From positions 170,550,034-170,614,033 of the forward strand of contig NC_073302.1 in the NCBI RefSeq assembly GCF_027595985.1: a stretch of DNA of 64,000 nt, in the 5' to 3' direction. Each line of letters starts with the position of its first letter. Position 1 is the first letter of the stretch. Below, one piece after another: positions 35,801 to 50,800 of this stretch. A model generated the notes under the pieces. It saw nothing but the letters and a program-made list of their open reading frames with translations, had not been told where the DNA came from and made no database searches. The stretch comes from Sorex araneus (Eukaryota > Chordata > Mammalia > Eulipotyphla > Soricidae). The position numbers and the translations under genes are program-made.

Positions 35801-38800
35801 TAGCCTCTATTGACATTAGTATTATCATATCTGTGGCCAGTCTTAAATATCTCCGCCCATAGGTTCTTTTTGTTTGTTTGTTTGTTTTGCTTTTTGGGTC
35901 ACACATGGTGATGCACATGGGTTACTCCTGGCTCTGTACTCAGGAATTACCCCTGGCCGTGCTCAGGGGACCATATGGGATGCTGGGAATCGAACCCGGG
36001 TCGGCCCTACCCGCTGTGCTATCACTCCAGCCCCTATTATGAACGCTCTTAACCTGAGACTGTGGTATTCTGAAAGAAAGTAGAAATGAAAAAGGTAGAG
36101 ATGGAATTACAAGAATTACTTTGTTCATAAAATTAATAATAAAGTTGAGAGATTATAATTAGCTTTGCTGCCTAGATTCTCTTAAATCTTCGTCCCTATC
36201 TCTCAGTAACCATACATTCTCCTTTTAAAATTTTACTGTGTTGTTCAATCCAGTAACGCTAGCCACATTTAAGGATACTTAGTTATTTTTTTACTTTTTT
36301 TGGTTTTTGCTCAGAGCTTACTCCTGCCTCTATGCTTAGGAATTACTCCTGATAGTACTTAGGGGATCATACTTGGTGCTGGGGCTCAGACCACAGTTGT
36401 CTACATGTAAAGCAAGTACTTTACCTATTGTACTATCTCTCCAGCCTAGAAACACACATATATGGTTAAGATCAAATAAATTAAAAATCCAGGTTCTTAG
36501 TCACATTGGTCCCATTTCAAGTGTTCATTAGGACATATTCATCATTGCAAAAAGTTCTATAAAAAATAGGAAGAAAGGGGGCTGGAGCAATAGCACAGCG
36601 GGTAGGGCGTTTGCCTTGCACGTGGCCGACCCGGGTTCAAATCCCAGCATCCCATATGGTCCCCTGAGCACGGCCAGGGGTAATTCCTGAGTGCAAAGCC
36701 AGGAGTAACCCCTGTGCATCGCCAGGTGTGACCCCCCCCAAAAAAAAAAATACCCCTAAATGAATTTTAGTTATTTAAGTAATGTAAAAGAAAATAATTG
36801 AGTAAGAGCAATACAAATATAAATTAGAGTAAGCTGGTTGTTTGACTCAAAAGGTTTATTATATTCCTAATTTTTTTGTTCTTTATCTGATGAAATTGAG
36901 AGTAAAGGGATAATACCAGGTAGTTGTTAAATATTATAGTCCATTTGAAAATTGAGAAATTAAAGCTGTAGCATTCAGAATTATGTGCTGTGTGGTTTTT
37001 GACATGATGTACTATAGAAACGTAATATATTGTTATCAAATTTTGTTAAATGAGTCTATTTTGTCCAAGCATAGAGTCCATTAAGCTTTTAACTTTGCCC
37101 TAACAAAAGACGTACTTTGAGGACTGCAATGATAGTACAGTGGGTAGGGTGCTTGCCTAGCAACCCGGGTTTCATTCCCTGCATCCCATATGGTCCCTTG
37201 AGCACTGCCAGGAGTAGTTTCTGAATGCAGAGCCAGGAGTAATCCCTGACCATTGCCAGGTGTGGCACCAAAACCAAAAAGGAAAAGAGCAAAAAAGACA
37301 TGCTTTGTTTACAAATTACTTAATGAATTGCTTGTGTTTTAGATTGTTGACTTTATGTTTTTCAGATCTTGCCTTTTCAATGAGAGCTTTTGTCACCAGC
37401 TTTCAGAAAGTACCATTGAGTCTAAGGTGCTCCACCTGACACTACTCAAATTTTTCTTTAATTTAGTTGAAAGTGAAGTGAGACATCTGAGTCAAAGGTA
37501 AGTTTCAATAATAAAAAAAATGACATTTTGATATGTTGTTTTATTTATCAGTTTTATAATAATTTTATACATATTTCTAAAAACCTTCCCTTGTTCTCTA
37601 GCTTGATAGAGATTTGTTTTAATAACATACATCCTCTGTATTCAGTTGCCATGAAAGTTTATACACTCTAATTTCTCCATTCAATTTTAGATTTTATCAT
37701 CTATCATTTAGAGTATATTACTTTTCAGGATTTCTGAATTTTTTTTGGTACGTGTGGGGTGGGTTGGCCACACCTGGCTGTGTGCTCAGGGGTCACTCCT
37801 AGCAAGTTTGTGAGACCAGTGATTGAACCCATATAACCTCTTGCAAGGCAAAAGCCCTGCATGCTGTATTTTTGCTATGGCCCAGGATTTCTACAATTTT
37901 TTATGCTTAGTAATGTATAACTTAAAAGCTTTACTTTTGAGTTAAAAGCTATACTGAATACATAATGTCTACAGTATTTTTTTTAATGCTCTAAAGCTTG
38001 TACTTAGTACTATGTGAACTTTATGTTTATTTGAACTGAACCCTTTTTTAAAATATTTATTCTTAATTATAATCATATTTTATAGATATTATAAATTACG
38101 ACCTTTGTTCATTCAGAGCTTGTTAGCTTATATTGTTTTTGGAAAAGAACAAGACTACCTAATAGCTATAGTAATCAAATGGCAAAAAAATGATAAATAT
38201 TTTGTTCATCTTGTCATTAGGTTGTGCGACTGGTCAGATTCTCAGAGTCTGAAAATAACAGGAAAGGCAATTCTTCTTGAAATTTTTTGGTCAGGGAGTG
38301 AGACCTCTGGACTTTTGACCAAACCACTAAATATGCTTTTGGAGTGGACTATATATTCTCACAAGGAAAAAAGCAAGTCTAATGATGTAAGTATGGTTGA
38401 TATCCAGATGAACAAGATGGACTATGAAAAATGTCTCTTAGAATTTATGCATATTTCTCTTTCTTTATTCAGATGAATGGGGAGAAGGTAAGATATACCT
38501 AGATGCATCATATCTTCTACTTAATTTATTTAGTTTTGAGGTAAATAGATCTTGGAAGACTGGTTTCATCATCTCAGAATAGTGTCTAGGGAGTTATTTG
38601 ATCATTACTGCTAAGAAATCTATTTAAATCTAACATTTTTTAATTTTTTATTTTATTTTTATAAAGCTATTTACAATAATTTATTACATTCAATATTCCA
38701 ACACCAATCCCACCACCATTACATCTTCTCACCACCAATATTTCAAATGTCCTCAACCACCACCCAAGCCTGTCTCAGTATCAGGCACTAAACAATTTAT

Positions 38801-41800
38801 TTTGTATTACGTGTTATGAATAATCTGCTAAAAAAGATCAGAAAACGTTTCCTTAGCAGAAAGCGTATGAAGATTGTTGTATCTCAGCCTGGAGCCATTA
38901 AGCCCAGCCATTAATTAAGCCCTTATATAAGAGATTCATTAACGTGCTGTTACAGGTTGAGCCTTGTGTGCTTTTATATACACACACACACATACACACA
39001 CACATTTATATTTGAAAATTTTTAATTGAGATCAGTTGCCTTCTACTTTACAACCCCATCCAATGTGGTGTGCTACTCCTGGTATAGAGTATGATGATAC
39101 TTTAGGAATTCTAAAATTTTAAATAGATTGATACAGCTGGAGTTAAGTTTTCAACTGGGTGGTGACTTTGGGATCTGGGGGCATCTCTTCATCTTGTTGC
39201 TCTCTTCCGAGATTTATTTGTGAGTCTCTGGATCATGGCTGTTAACGCACTTACGTGGAACCAGAAGCAGTTCATGGGCGTGTTTGGCAGGCTCTTGTAA
39301 GAACAGGAATATATGGGGAGGTTGCTCATCTCCGACTTTCTTAGAGCCTGGAGATTTTGGTCACAAAACCCACAAACCTGAGTTTTTTAGCAGATTTACT
39401 CATGGATGAGGCTCGCCCAACCTGTGGAGACAGGCCGTGTGCATGGTGGCGATTAAGTTCCGGAGGTTTTCGGCTGTTGGGGCTCTGTTGAGGTGGGTGA
39501 GTCCCACTACCCTGCCCCCTCTAAGCTGTCCCAGACAATGAGGTTCAGTCTGGGCAGGATCCAGGGGCATTTCTCTTTTTGTAGCTTCTTGACATTTCAC
39601 TTTTGTTTGGGAAGTGGGGAAGGAAGGCTGAATAGTGCTCTGGAAGTTCAGGAGTCCGCCAGTGACTTATAGTCGACCCCTCGGCTGTTGAGTTCAGGGC
39701 CCTGAGGATGCTGGCATAGGGGACTTGCAGAGCCACACCCAAGATTGCTCCAGAGGACCACCTTGTGCCAGCCATTGTACTCACACTGGATGATAACTGT
39801 TGTACTTTCTCCAGACCCCAACATTTTGCTTCTTAAAGAACCTGTGATTTGAAAAAGCAAGTGAACTTTTTTGTGTCATAAGAATAAAAAAAATTGGTAG
39901 CTGTAAATACTATCTAGGTGTCTTGCTACTTCCTGAACTACTTATTTGTAAATAGATTTTCCTAGCACTAAAAATTTAACATCCAGTGACTTTAGTGTAT
40001 TCTCTAAAGTAAAGTTGGGTGTTTGCATAGAGAATTTAAATCATTGTAGATACTTTTGAAATCCTCTTCCCTGAGAATTCTGCCTATGTTTTTCCTCAAT
40101 GTATTTTATGGATTCTGGTCTAGTCCTTAGGTCTTTAACCCACTTCGAGTTAGCTTTTGTGAATGGTGTGAGACACAGTCTCACTTTTTCACATGTGGCT
40201 GTTCAGTTTTCCAATTATCTGTTTGTTAAAGAGACTTTCCTTGTTCTTATTGTACCTAATACATTTGTTGTAGATTGTCCCCTGAGCACCACCAGTATTA
40301 TTTCCTGAGTGCATAGCCAGGAGTACCCCCTGGGCATCATCGGATATGACCCTGAAGCAAAACAACAAATAAACCCAAGACATTTGTTGTAAATTAACTT
40401 TAAATGTCTTTTGACTACTTGGAAAACTTTTTTGTTAGTTTTTGTGTCACACCCAGCTGTGCTTACTCCTAGCTCTGAACTCAAAGATTATTCCTTCTGG
40501 TGATTAGGGGACCATACATATGGGCTGTTGGGATTGAACTGGGTTGTATGCATACAAGGCAAGTGCCTTGCACACTGTAAAATTATCTGAGCCCTCCATA
40601 CAGAATTTAGTAGAATTTATCTTAAGTCCTTGAAAACATCTTTAGAATTTTAATTGTAATTATATTGAATTTGTATAATGCTTTGGGTACAAATAGGATT
40701 GCTTCAAATCAAAAGGTTCTTGCTTGGCAAAACAAAAAACAAAAACCTCAAGGTAAAGTAAAAAGAATGGGAGAAAATATTTGCACATCACACAGCAGAT
40801 AAAAGGCTAATTTCCAAGGTTTATGAAGCACTTATAAAACTCCAGCAGAAAATCCAATAGCTCCTTCCAGAAAATGGGTGAGGAGATAAATACATTTAAG
40901 TCCCCTAATGAAATACATTAGTGTTGTACTGTTGGCTATTAGGCATATGAAGAAATGCTCATCATCATATTAGGGAAATGCAAATCAAAACAAGGTGAGA
41001 TACTGTCTCACACCAGTGAGACGTGTGTCAAAAAGCCTGGAAACAACCAATATTGGCATGGATGCAGTGAGAAAGGAACCCCCTTACTTACTGTTAGTGG
41101 AAACATCACCTAATTCATTCTCTATAGAAAACAATATGGAGGTTTCTCAAAAAGGTAGAAAAAAACTCCCATACAGCCCTGCTACTCCACTTCTTAAAAT
41201 CTATTCCAATACACAGGAACATTAATTTGAAAGGGTATATGCATACCACTGTTTACTGCAGTGCTCACTTAGCATAATATTTAAGATAGGACGTGACCTA
41301 AATGTCATACAACAGATGACTCAATCAAGAAACTGTGGTACATATATACAGTAGAATAATGCATAGCACTAAGGGTAAAATCGTGCAGATTATTGCAGTG
41401 TGGATGAAATTGAAGGGTATCATGAAATAAGTCAGCAGGAGAATAACAACTAGATGTTCTCACATAACTGGAATCTAGAGAGAGAACAAGAGAACAGGCA
41501 GTACTAAAAATGCCACGCCTTTAGAATACAAAACCAACTTCCAAACTGGTGGGGACATATGGGGGTGAAAGATGCACAGGCCAAGGACAGTGGCAGACGG
41601 TTGTAGTCACTTTGGTATTGGGTGCAGTAATTTTTTATATTGATAACGTTAACTTTATTTTTTTTATTTAGTCATTTTTATTTATTTTTTAAATTTATTT
41701 ATTAGTGAGTCACAGTGAGGGTATAGATAACGTTAACTTTAATGCTGTTGTAACTACCTAAACTACTATAGATAAAAGAATTTTTAAAATAAAAATGGGA

Positions 41801-44800
41801 CGTTTCTATCCAAAAGTAAGATTTTGTTGGGAAAATTAAATGCCATAAAATAGTGTGGAGCAATATGCTTAAGTAGCATTACATTTTAACAGTTGCAGCA
41901 TTATAAATCAGCCTGTATATATAGAATGTATATACAGTCATTACTAAAATTCTGCCCTTCGCCATACAATCAGGCTTAATCATGTCTATTCCACATTTCT
42001 TTGAGCCATTCAATTTATCTTATAATTTGTACATTTTTATATATTCAGTCATTTTTTCTTTATTGGCTATATATGAATGAAATCATAGTCTTGGCTCTTC
42101 TCCATTTACCTATCCCAATAAACATAATGCCCTCTTGGTCCTTCCATACATATTATTACAGTGGCAGGATTTCATCTTTTATAAGCTGAATAGTATTTTA
42201 TCTACATGCCAAATTTCCTTTATGGAATTATCTCTGAGTACTTTGGTTTCAAATCCTTATGTATTGTAAATAAAGCTGCATTGAACATGAATAGGGAAGA
42301 ACAAACAGCTCTTCAAATTAGTGATGTTGTCTTCAAGTCAATATACAGAAATAGGTAACTAGTCTTTTGGGGATGATCCTCTGAGGAATCTTCATGCTCT
42401 GGGGCTGAGCTATTATATTCTACAGACTGGCCTTGCCAGCTTACATTCTCACTAACAGTAGACAAGGCTTCCCCCTCTCCACGTCTTCTCCAACACTCGT
42501 CCCTGTCTTTGGGATGTGAGGTAATACCTTTTTGTCATCTTCGTTTCATTTCTACCCACTGGACATCTGAACTTCTTATAAAAATATTCAGGTCCTCTGC
42601 CCATCTAGTCTTTAAAACCATTTTTATTGAGGTTTCAAGATTTACAATACTGTAATCACACTTTCTGTGCATACATCATTGCAACCCCAGCCCCATTACC
42701 GGAGACCCCATTTTTCCTCATTGGGATTGCAAGGACCCCAACCTACCCCCTCCCATGCATAGTAACTCAGTTCAATAGACAAAATCTTCAGTTCCCATAA
42801 CTTTTGACACTGAATCATCTATTCAGTCATTACTTTTGATGCCAAATCCTTATTGGCTATTTCTACTTTTTTATTCTTGTTTTTTTTTGTATTTCTATGA
42901 GCAATTGTTTATTTGCCATGAATTACATTTAACATTTTTTTAAATTTTTTTAATTTTATTGAATCACCATGTGGAAAGTTACAAAGTTCTCAGGTTTATG
43001 TCTCAGTTATACTATATTCAAACACCCATCCCTTCACCAGTGCCCATATTCCACCACCAAAAACCGAAGTCTACCTCCCACCCCCGCCCTCCCACCCCCA
43101 ACTGTGTAACTGATGAATTTCACTTCATTTTCTCTTTACCTTGATTACATTCCATATTTCAACACAAAACTCACTATTGTTGTTAGAGTTTCCCCCAAGA
43201 AAGACAGCCCTATTACCAAGTAAGCTTTTGATAATTAGTTTTCCATTGCTTAGAATGAAGAGATGTAGTTCCACTGCTCCAAGTACATAACTCTTTTTTT
43301 TTCTTTTCCTTTTTTTTTTCTTTCTCATCCCCCTTCCCGCGCCTCATAATATGGTGCACGCCACGCCACGTTTTTCCCCAAAAATGGGAAACAACCGGGA
43401 AAGAGGGATATTTCTTCTTCTCGGCTGGACGTGGGGCTATGGCTTAATTCACAGTCTAGAGAAATGTCTGCTACTTCGATTACCTTCAATATTTCAAAAA
43501 AGAACTCACTGTTATTGTTTGGAGTTTCCCCCCAAAGTCAGACCTGCTAAAAAGGAACCATTTCACATTGCTGACAATTAAGAGATGTTTTGGACTTCTG
43601 TATAAAGTCCAGGGAAAATTCTGCCAGAAATTGCATAGCCCAGCTCACAGTCCCAGTACATTGCTGTAAGAAGCTGCTTTGGGTGCCAAAATGGGTTAGA
43701 AGACCTCTGGAATCAAAGTCTTTAGGAGCAGAGGGTCCGTTTCTCGCTTGGCAGCTCCGGATTTATCTCCATTTAACATTTTTGTTCCTTAGAAACAATT
43801 TGTGGTAAAGATCCAGAACATTTGCTTTCAGAGTGCTTGTGCCAGGTGTCCTACTAGTTCAGGACTCCTAACCCAGTGCTCCAGGGAGGGTTCCTAATCA
43901 TCTATGTGAAGTACAGGTAAAAATGCATGTAGTTTTTGCTTCTGATTCGCTCTTTTTCTGAGAGTAAAGTACTTTGGGGTCTCAGCTTAGTGGTGTTAGG
44001 TTCGAGATTATGACTTTTATAATCTTTTGGGCTGCAAAAAATACACAAAATTTTATATTGAAATCTTCTCTAAGTTTAGCAAATGTCCTTAGAGCAAGGT
44101 CAACTAGTTTTAAGTGACTGGACTTTCATCATCTCAGTATTGACATAGCAGTTCCTCCATAAGTGTTCAGAAGACATTTTGCATTTTTTATTCCATATGT
44201 CTGCAGGGATTCTGGAAGAGGTTTTATCTGAATTGCACAGGCCTCCATTATTAGGAAGAAAAAGAAAATAACTTTTTTAAATAATTCTATTTATTTTGAT
44301 CTGCATCTCCCTGATAATTTGTGATGAAGAGCATTTTTTCATGTGCCTTTTGGCCATTTGAATTTCTTCTTTCATCTCACACCAAACTTGCACACATCCG
44401 AAAGAACAAAAGCAATCAGTGTTGGCATGAATTTGGGTGAAAGGAATTCTCCATTGTTGGTGGGAATGCCGACTAGTCCAGCCTTTTTGGAAAACAATAC
44501 GGTCATTTCTTAAAAAACTAGAAATTGAGCTCCCATTTGACCCAGCAATGCCACTTCTGTGAATATGCCCTGGGTTACCAAAAACACACAGCAGAAATAC
44601 CATCTGCACCCCTGTGTTCATTACGGCACTATTCGCTATAGCCAGAATTTGGAAACAACCTGAGTGCCCAGGAACAAACAGATGGATAAAGAAACTAAGA
44701 CACATTTACACAATGGGGAGGGAAGAGGAGAGAGAGGAAAAGCACCTGCCATTGTGCCAGGCAGGGGGTAGGGGGTGATGGGAGGGAACCTGGGGACACT

Positions 44801-47800
44801 GGTGCTGGGAAATGTACACTGGTGGAGGGATGGGAGTTGGAATACTGTATGACTGAAATCCGATTATGAACAGTTATTCATAACAAGGGTCTGTCTCACA
44901 GTGATTTAATAACAATTTTTTTTAATTCTATTTAAAATGTTTCTGAAGCATACATTTAAAAGGAAAGTTCTTGGGACCTGGGACCAGGGGTATGGTACAG
45001 TAGGTAATGGGCTGGCCTTGCATGCAGCCTACCTGGGTTTGATCCCTGGCACCACAAATAAATCCCTGAGTCCTCAGAGTGATCCCTGAGGACATGGGGT
45101 ATGGGCCAAAAAAACAACACAAAATTACTGTGAAGGCCTTAATTTTTTTTTTATATATTACTGTTAAAATGCTTAAATTATTTCTTGGTATAATTAGCCT
45201 TTTATAATCCAGTAATCCTTTTGTGTGGCAAAATCCACATATGCAGGCACATTCTTATATATGTGTCTGGTTTTAAAGTAAATAAGATTCTACAAAAGTG
45301 TATGTAAATTGAAAATACTAACAGAAAGAGAACTCTGAGTTTCATTTCCAGGTAAGTCTAGGACTCTTAAGCTAAAACTGATAACATCCATTAATAATTT
45401 ATATCTGTCTTTTTATGCACATTTCAGGACTAGAATCGTTAAAAATAGAAAAATATTTGTCTATTATGAACATTTATTAGTTTGATTATATAAATGAAAT
45501 TGCTCATTTATAACTGAAAGCGGTAATAAAATTGACATTTTTACAGTTTTATTAAAACAGGAAAGGACTATCACAGAAGTGTTTCCTCAAGAAACACTGA
45601 TGTAAATAGAAACAGATTTATTCATATTTAACTTGGAGGCTTTTATTCAAATTTATAAATAAATGTAATGTTTGTGAAGCAATCCACAACAAATTGTAGC
45701 ATCAGTTTATAAAATGAGAACTGGTTTTAAACTTTATAAATTAGTATTTTATTTAACATTTGAATTGCTTAAATTTATATAAAGTTTTTTATTGTTACCT
45801 TATCTGTTAGAATACAGTATTGTACTTTTTAGGCAGTTTTCAATTTCAGAAATTCCAAGCATGTTCACAGACATCATTTTCTGTACTCTAAAGCATTTGT
45901 TTCTTGATTTGCTGAGTTGAAGCATTCAATTTAAGTCATTAGCTAAACAGAAGTCCTCGATTTATGCTAATATTGTTTTGTCATGATGTCAATCAGTAAG
46001 TATTGCAGAGTGACACAATGGCAATGAATTTCATTGTCATCAATCTGAGGAAGCTTTGGGCTTTCCTTGGCAAAGAGCAGAGGTGAGCGATGTCAAGGTT
46101 ATGGAGGAGGTACAAATGTTATGAGGTTGGTAGTTATGTCTACTTGTCTTTGTGATGGCCTTAGTGCTGTTTCGCTCTAACCCTCTAATTACAGGTAGAA
46201 ATGGATGGTGAGTAGTATTTAAAGATAAGGAAATTGAGGCTAAGGTGTCACTGTGTGTAGGGAAAAGCTTTGACTGAAGGCCTAGTCTATTGCAGCATAG
46301 CAGGCATGGTATGTAAATTGTATTCGCATCTCTGTAATAGAGGTGCTAGGGGAGCAGCAGTTTGTCATCAGGTGCATTGGGATATTGTGGAAAATCCTAA
46401 CTTTGCAAAAAAGGTCAAGATTCTGGTTTGTTCTATAATATTTTTCCTAGACACTTTTTGAAAGATTGCCAAGTTAAAAATGGAAATTAACTGATCTGGC
46501 AAATAGAGCTATATTGAAAGAATATCTGGTGATAGACCTTATATTAGAAAGAAATACTAAGGTAAACATGTCTCTGTGCACATCATGTCTGTCTTTCTCT
46601 GTTAATTCTTAGGATATAACAAGTCTTAAGAAGTCTTCTTCTGTTCATTTACCTTTATCAGTTTTCCAAGAAAGCTTTTCTCTCTCTCTCTTGTGATTTA
46701 TTTGTTGTTGGGTACCCTTATTCCCCCCCACACATACACACTAATTCACTTTAAAATAAATCCTATATGCTAGAATTAAAATTGTTTACTACACTGTTGC
46801 AGTGAGTAATACATAGGACAGTAGTATCTTTGCTTTGTGGTAATGGTGTCTGTGTTATAGATTCAGTGTGTCTTGTTATGTAAAAATTTACTACTGTGGA
46901 TATGTGGTAGTATGTATGATTAATAATACAGATACGAATGGTTTTGGTAGTTTCTTTCATAGGATAAAGAAACTACAAATATTTTTATCTTTTTTAAATT
47001 TTTTTTTAATTGAGTCACCAAACTACAGATATTTTTTGAAGGAATTACAGAATTTACTCACCTTGTAACTGATTAATAATAGTAATAATAAGGTAATTTA
47101 AACAATATTGATATTTGTGGTGTCAGGAATAAATGCATATCTGTATTTTTAGGGGAAGACAAAATATCAGTTGTTAATCTTTATGGAGTTTTGTTTGGTT
47201 TGGGTGTTTTGTTTTGGTTTTCGGACCATACCCTGCAGTGCTCAGGGCTTACTCCTGGCTCTGATCAGGGATCACACCTGGCAGAGCTTAGGGGATCTTA
47301 TGGGGTGCCAGAATCGAACCCAGGTTGACTACATGCAAAGAAAATGCCCTACCCACTGTACTATCTGCAATCCCTCTGTTATTTTTTAAAAAACTTTTAT
47401 TTTTTTGTTCTGGTTTTGGAGGCCACACCAAGCAATTTTTAGGGTCTCCTCCTGGTTCTATGCTCAGAGTTAGCTCCTGGCAGGCTTGTAGGACCATATG
47501 GGGTGTCCAGGAATTGAGTCCAGTTTAATGCATCCAGGGCAAGCACCTTACCTGCTGTACTGTCATTCAGGTCCCCCTTTATGTTGGGATTAGTGGTTCT
47601 CTCTGAGGCTGAGATCAGTGAAATCATTTACTATTTCCTGTTCGCTGTTCAGAATCTCAGGGGAAAGAATCTGAAGTGATCCTGATACACCCATGAAATG
47701 GGAATTATTTTGAGAAATCAAAATTTACCAGACTTGGGACCAGAGAGAGAGAGTAGGGGTTAAAGCACTTGCCTTTTATTCGCTAGATCTCACTTCAACA

Positions 47801-50800
47801 TGGTACCACAAAACGGTTCCCTGAACACAACGCCAGGAGTGAGTCTTGAGCACAATAGGATATGACCCCTACCACCACCAAAAAAAAGTTTACTTTCCTG
47901 AGTAGTATCATTCCTTAATTTCAGATGTGTGTTATATTAGAAGTGCTATTTTGTGCATGGATTTTGACATGACCAGTTTGCTAGTTTAAGTAGTTTTTGC
48001 TATCCTTTTGCATGTTCTCCAGGTAGCTTAAGTCATAGAAAGTGTGCTAACTTACCCAGAGTGATTCTCTCTCACATTTACTTTATGAACAACATAGACT
48101 TGACTTCTTGCAGGGTTCTTTGTAAACTAAGACCCAGTATTTTAGGAAATCAATTCTGGTCAACTCTAATTGGATCCTTTCTTAGCAGGAGATGTATTGG
48201 TACTTCTCCAGCTGGGCAGTATGGCCAGTTCCTGCAAACGAAAGCAACTACAAGCTCTCTGAGCAAGCTAGATTGGCAGTGATGCCGACACCAATAGACA
48301 AACACTGACATGCCAGAAAAGCTTTAGTCAAGATTCTGGTTTTGGATTCCCAGTCATATCAGGAAAAATAGTGGTTCCCTCATCATTCCATTTATCGTCA
48401 GCCTCCTGCGCTATAATGTCCCACCCTGCCAGAATGTCATCCTGCTATAGATCCTGAGTCTGGTTTCCTCCCCAAAACTCTTCTTTCACATGCCTGATGT
48501 ATATAGTTTGACTTTTTTGCCCTTTTGACAACAAACCAGAAATAAACTGAATAAATAAACAATACACAGGTTTTAAAATTTAACTAGTAGTATTTTACAA
48601 GGATAGATGCCCTAATGAAGTACTGCATGTCTTGTCTTTATGGCAAAAGAAATCTTCCAGTGAGAAGATTTAAACTGCTAAGAGATTTCTCCACCAATTA
48701 GGTATAGTATGTGACAGAACATAGCAACCAGTCTACTTGGTTACCATAAAACCTTTCCATATGCCTTCTACCGAACTCTTGATTTAATGATTATTTTCAT
48801 GCATCAAACATGCCTAGATAGCAAATACCAAAAATATAGGAATTTCATTTAGTTTTACTGTCGTTGTGAAAATATTTTTATACTTAAACCAAAGGTGTTT
48901 AAAAATATTATCTCCACACCTCTTTATATAGTTTACATTTTAGGATGGTAATTTTAATCATATATAAGGGTAAAACATTCTTAAGATTTATATGCTTTAT
49001 ATATTTCTTTTTTTTTTTTTTGGATACCCAGCAGTGCTCCGAGCTTACTCCTGGCTCTGTGCTCAGTAATCTTTCCTGGTGGGCCTTGGGTGACCATAAT
49101 GATCTGCCCTGGGTTAACTGTGTGCAAGCCAAGTGCTGTACTGTCTCTTTGGCTCCATTTTACTTATGTTTATTATAGAAGAAAATTTAAATATATTCAT
49201 GCTCTTAAAAACTTAAATGTAGGTACGGCAAAGTTAGTGATGCTTTTTAGAATTTAATCATTGTTATTTAAAGCATTCATGTGTGTGTGTGTGTGTTTAC
49301 ACAACTCAAACTCTACCACTGAGTCCCATTCCTTGCCCAAATAAGTCCATTTCTTTTTAATAAAGAATAATCATTCTTGCTAAAAAATGATAGTAGTAGC
49401 TCTTACATGATAGGCATAAATTTATGGTAATAGAATACCACAGAAGCCAGGTATTTCTTATTTTTATGAAATTATTTGCTTTAGTGACTGTTTTGTCATG
49501 TAAATTTAGGTGTAGAGAAAGGAGAAACAGTTTGCTAGTATTATTAAGGAGACCTTTGAGCATGGCGTGCACTGTAATGTCTTTCACTTTGGGAAATGTT
49601 TAGGTGTTTGGGCCATACCTGGATGTGGGACTTACTCCAGCTCTGGGCCCAAAGATCCCTTCTGGGGTTTCTCAGGAACCCTCTGTATGGTGCTAGGGTG
49701 TGAACCCAGATAGACTGCATGTAAGGCAGGTGCCTTGCCTCCTGTATAATTCTCTGGCCTCCTTTTATTGTATTTTTAATTAGCTAGGTTTTGTCCCAAC
49801 AAGTATGCAAAAGAAATACTGACAGAAATTATATTTATGTATTTTAGTATAATATGTTTTCTGATGTCAGGTCTTCAAACATGAACTAGCTTACCTGTTG
49901 ACTGGCATCCTTGGAGCGGCAATAGATTATTGGATCTTCCTGGGTCTAAAGATGGGTAGGAATGTTATGCGGCACATGTCTGACGACTTAGGCAGTTATG
50001 TTTCCCTCTCATGTGACGGTAAGTCTGTTATGTTGCTACGCTATTTAATATTCATTGTAGAAATTAATTTAGTGTCCTTTAGCATATTTTCCAGATGACC
50101 AAGGATTTACCTCAGGGTAGAGCATTTTTCCTGCCTGTGTGAAGTCCTGGGTTCAACCCCTGGCACCACAAAAAATATAAACTTTAATTTAAAAATTCCC
50201 GAAAACTATAGTTTTCACACAAAGAACTTCTGTTAAATATCTTCATTTCTTTGTATTTCAAAGTATTTTGATATAAATTTCATGCTTTGTATTATTTTAA
50301 ATCCTTAACTTTTCCTCTAAACTGTGTATGGGCTTTTCTACAAATACATTGCATCTTATTTACAATATTATTTTGATGATTTCATAGAAATTGAAGGGAA
50401 TGAAAAATGACCAGTGATAATAAACTGAGAGTCATCCTGGAAAACTGAGTTGGCTAAGTGGGAAGGGTGATGGGGTGTGGTGTAGCAACATTTTATGCCT
50501 GAAACATTACTAATAACTATTGTAAATAATGTGCCTTAGAAAAATACTAAATACTACCTAGAAATAAATTACTATATGCTTATGTACAATATTAACATGT
50601 TCCTGGGTCCTACAAGTAACATTTATGTTGAGAACAATTCTGTGCAAGAACAGATATCAAAATTGGGTTTTACTCTTTTAATTGAAGAGAGGTTTGCTTT
50701 TTATGTTTTATAATCTCACATGGCAATAAATATTTTCCATACCTTTTTTAAAAGATGAAATCAATTTATTAAATATCAGGTCAAGAAATCAGAAAAGTAA

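Noticed and set aside
49871..50018. Hydrophobic segment of exon 15 as a membrane helix
   Set aside because: The family is nuclear and soluble, and the stretch fits a buried helix of the middle region.
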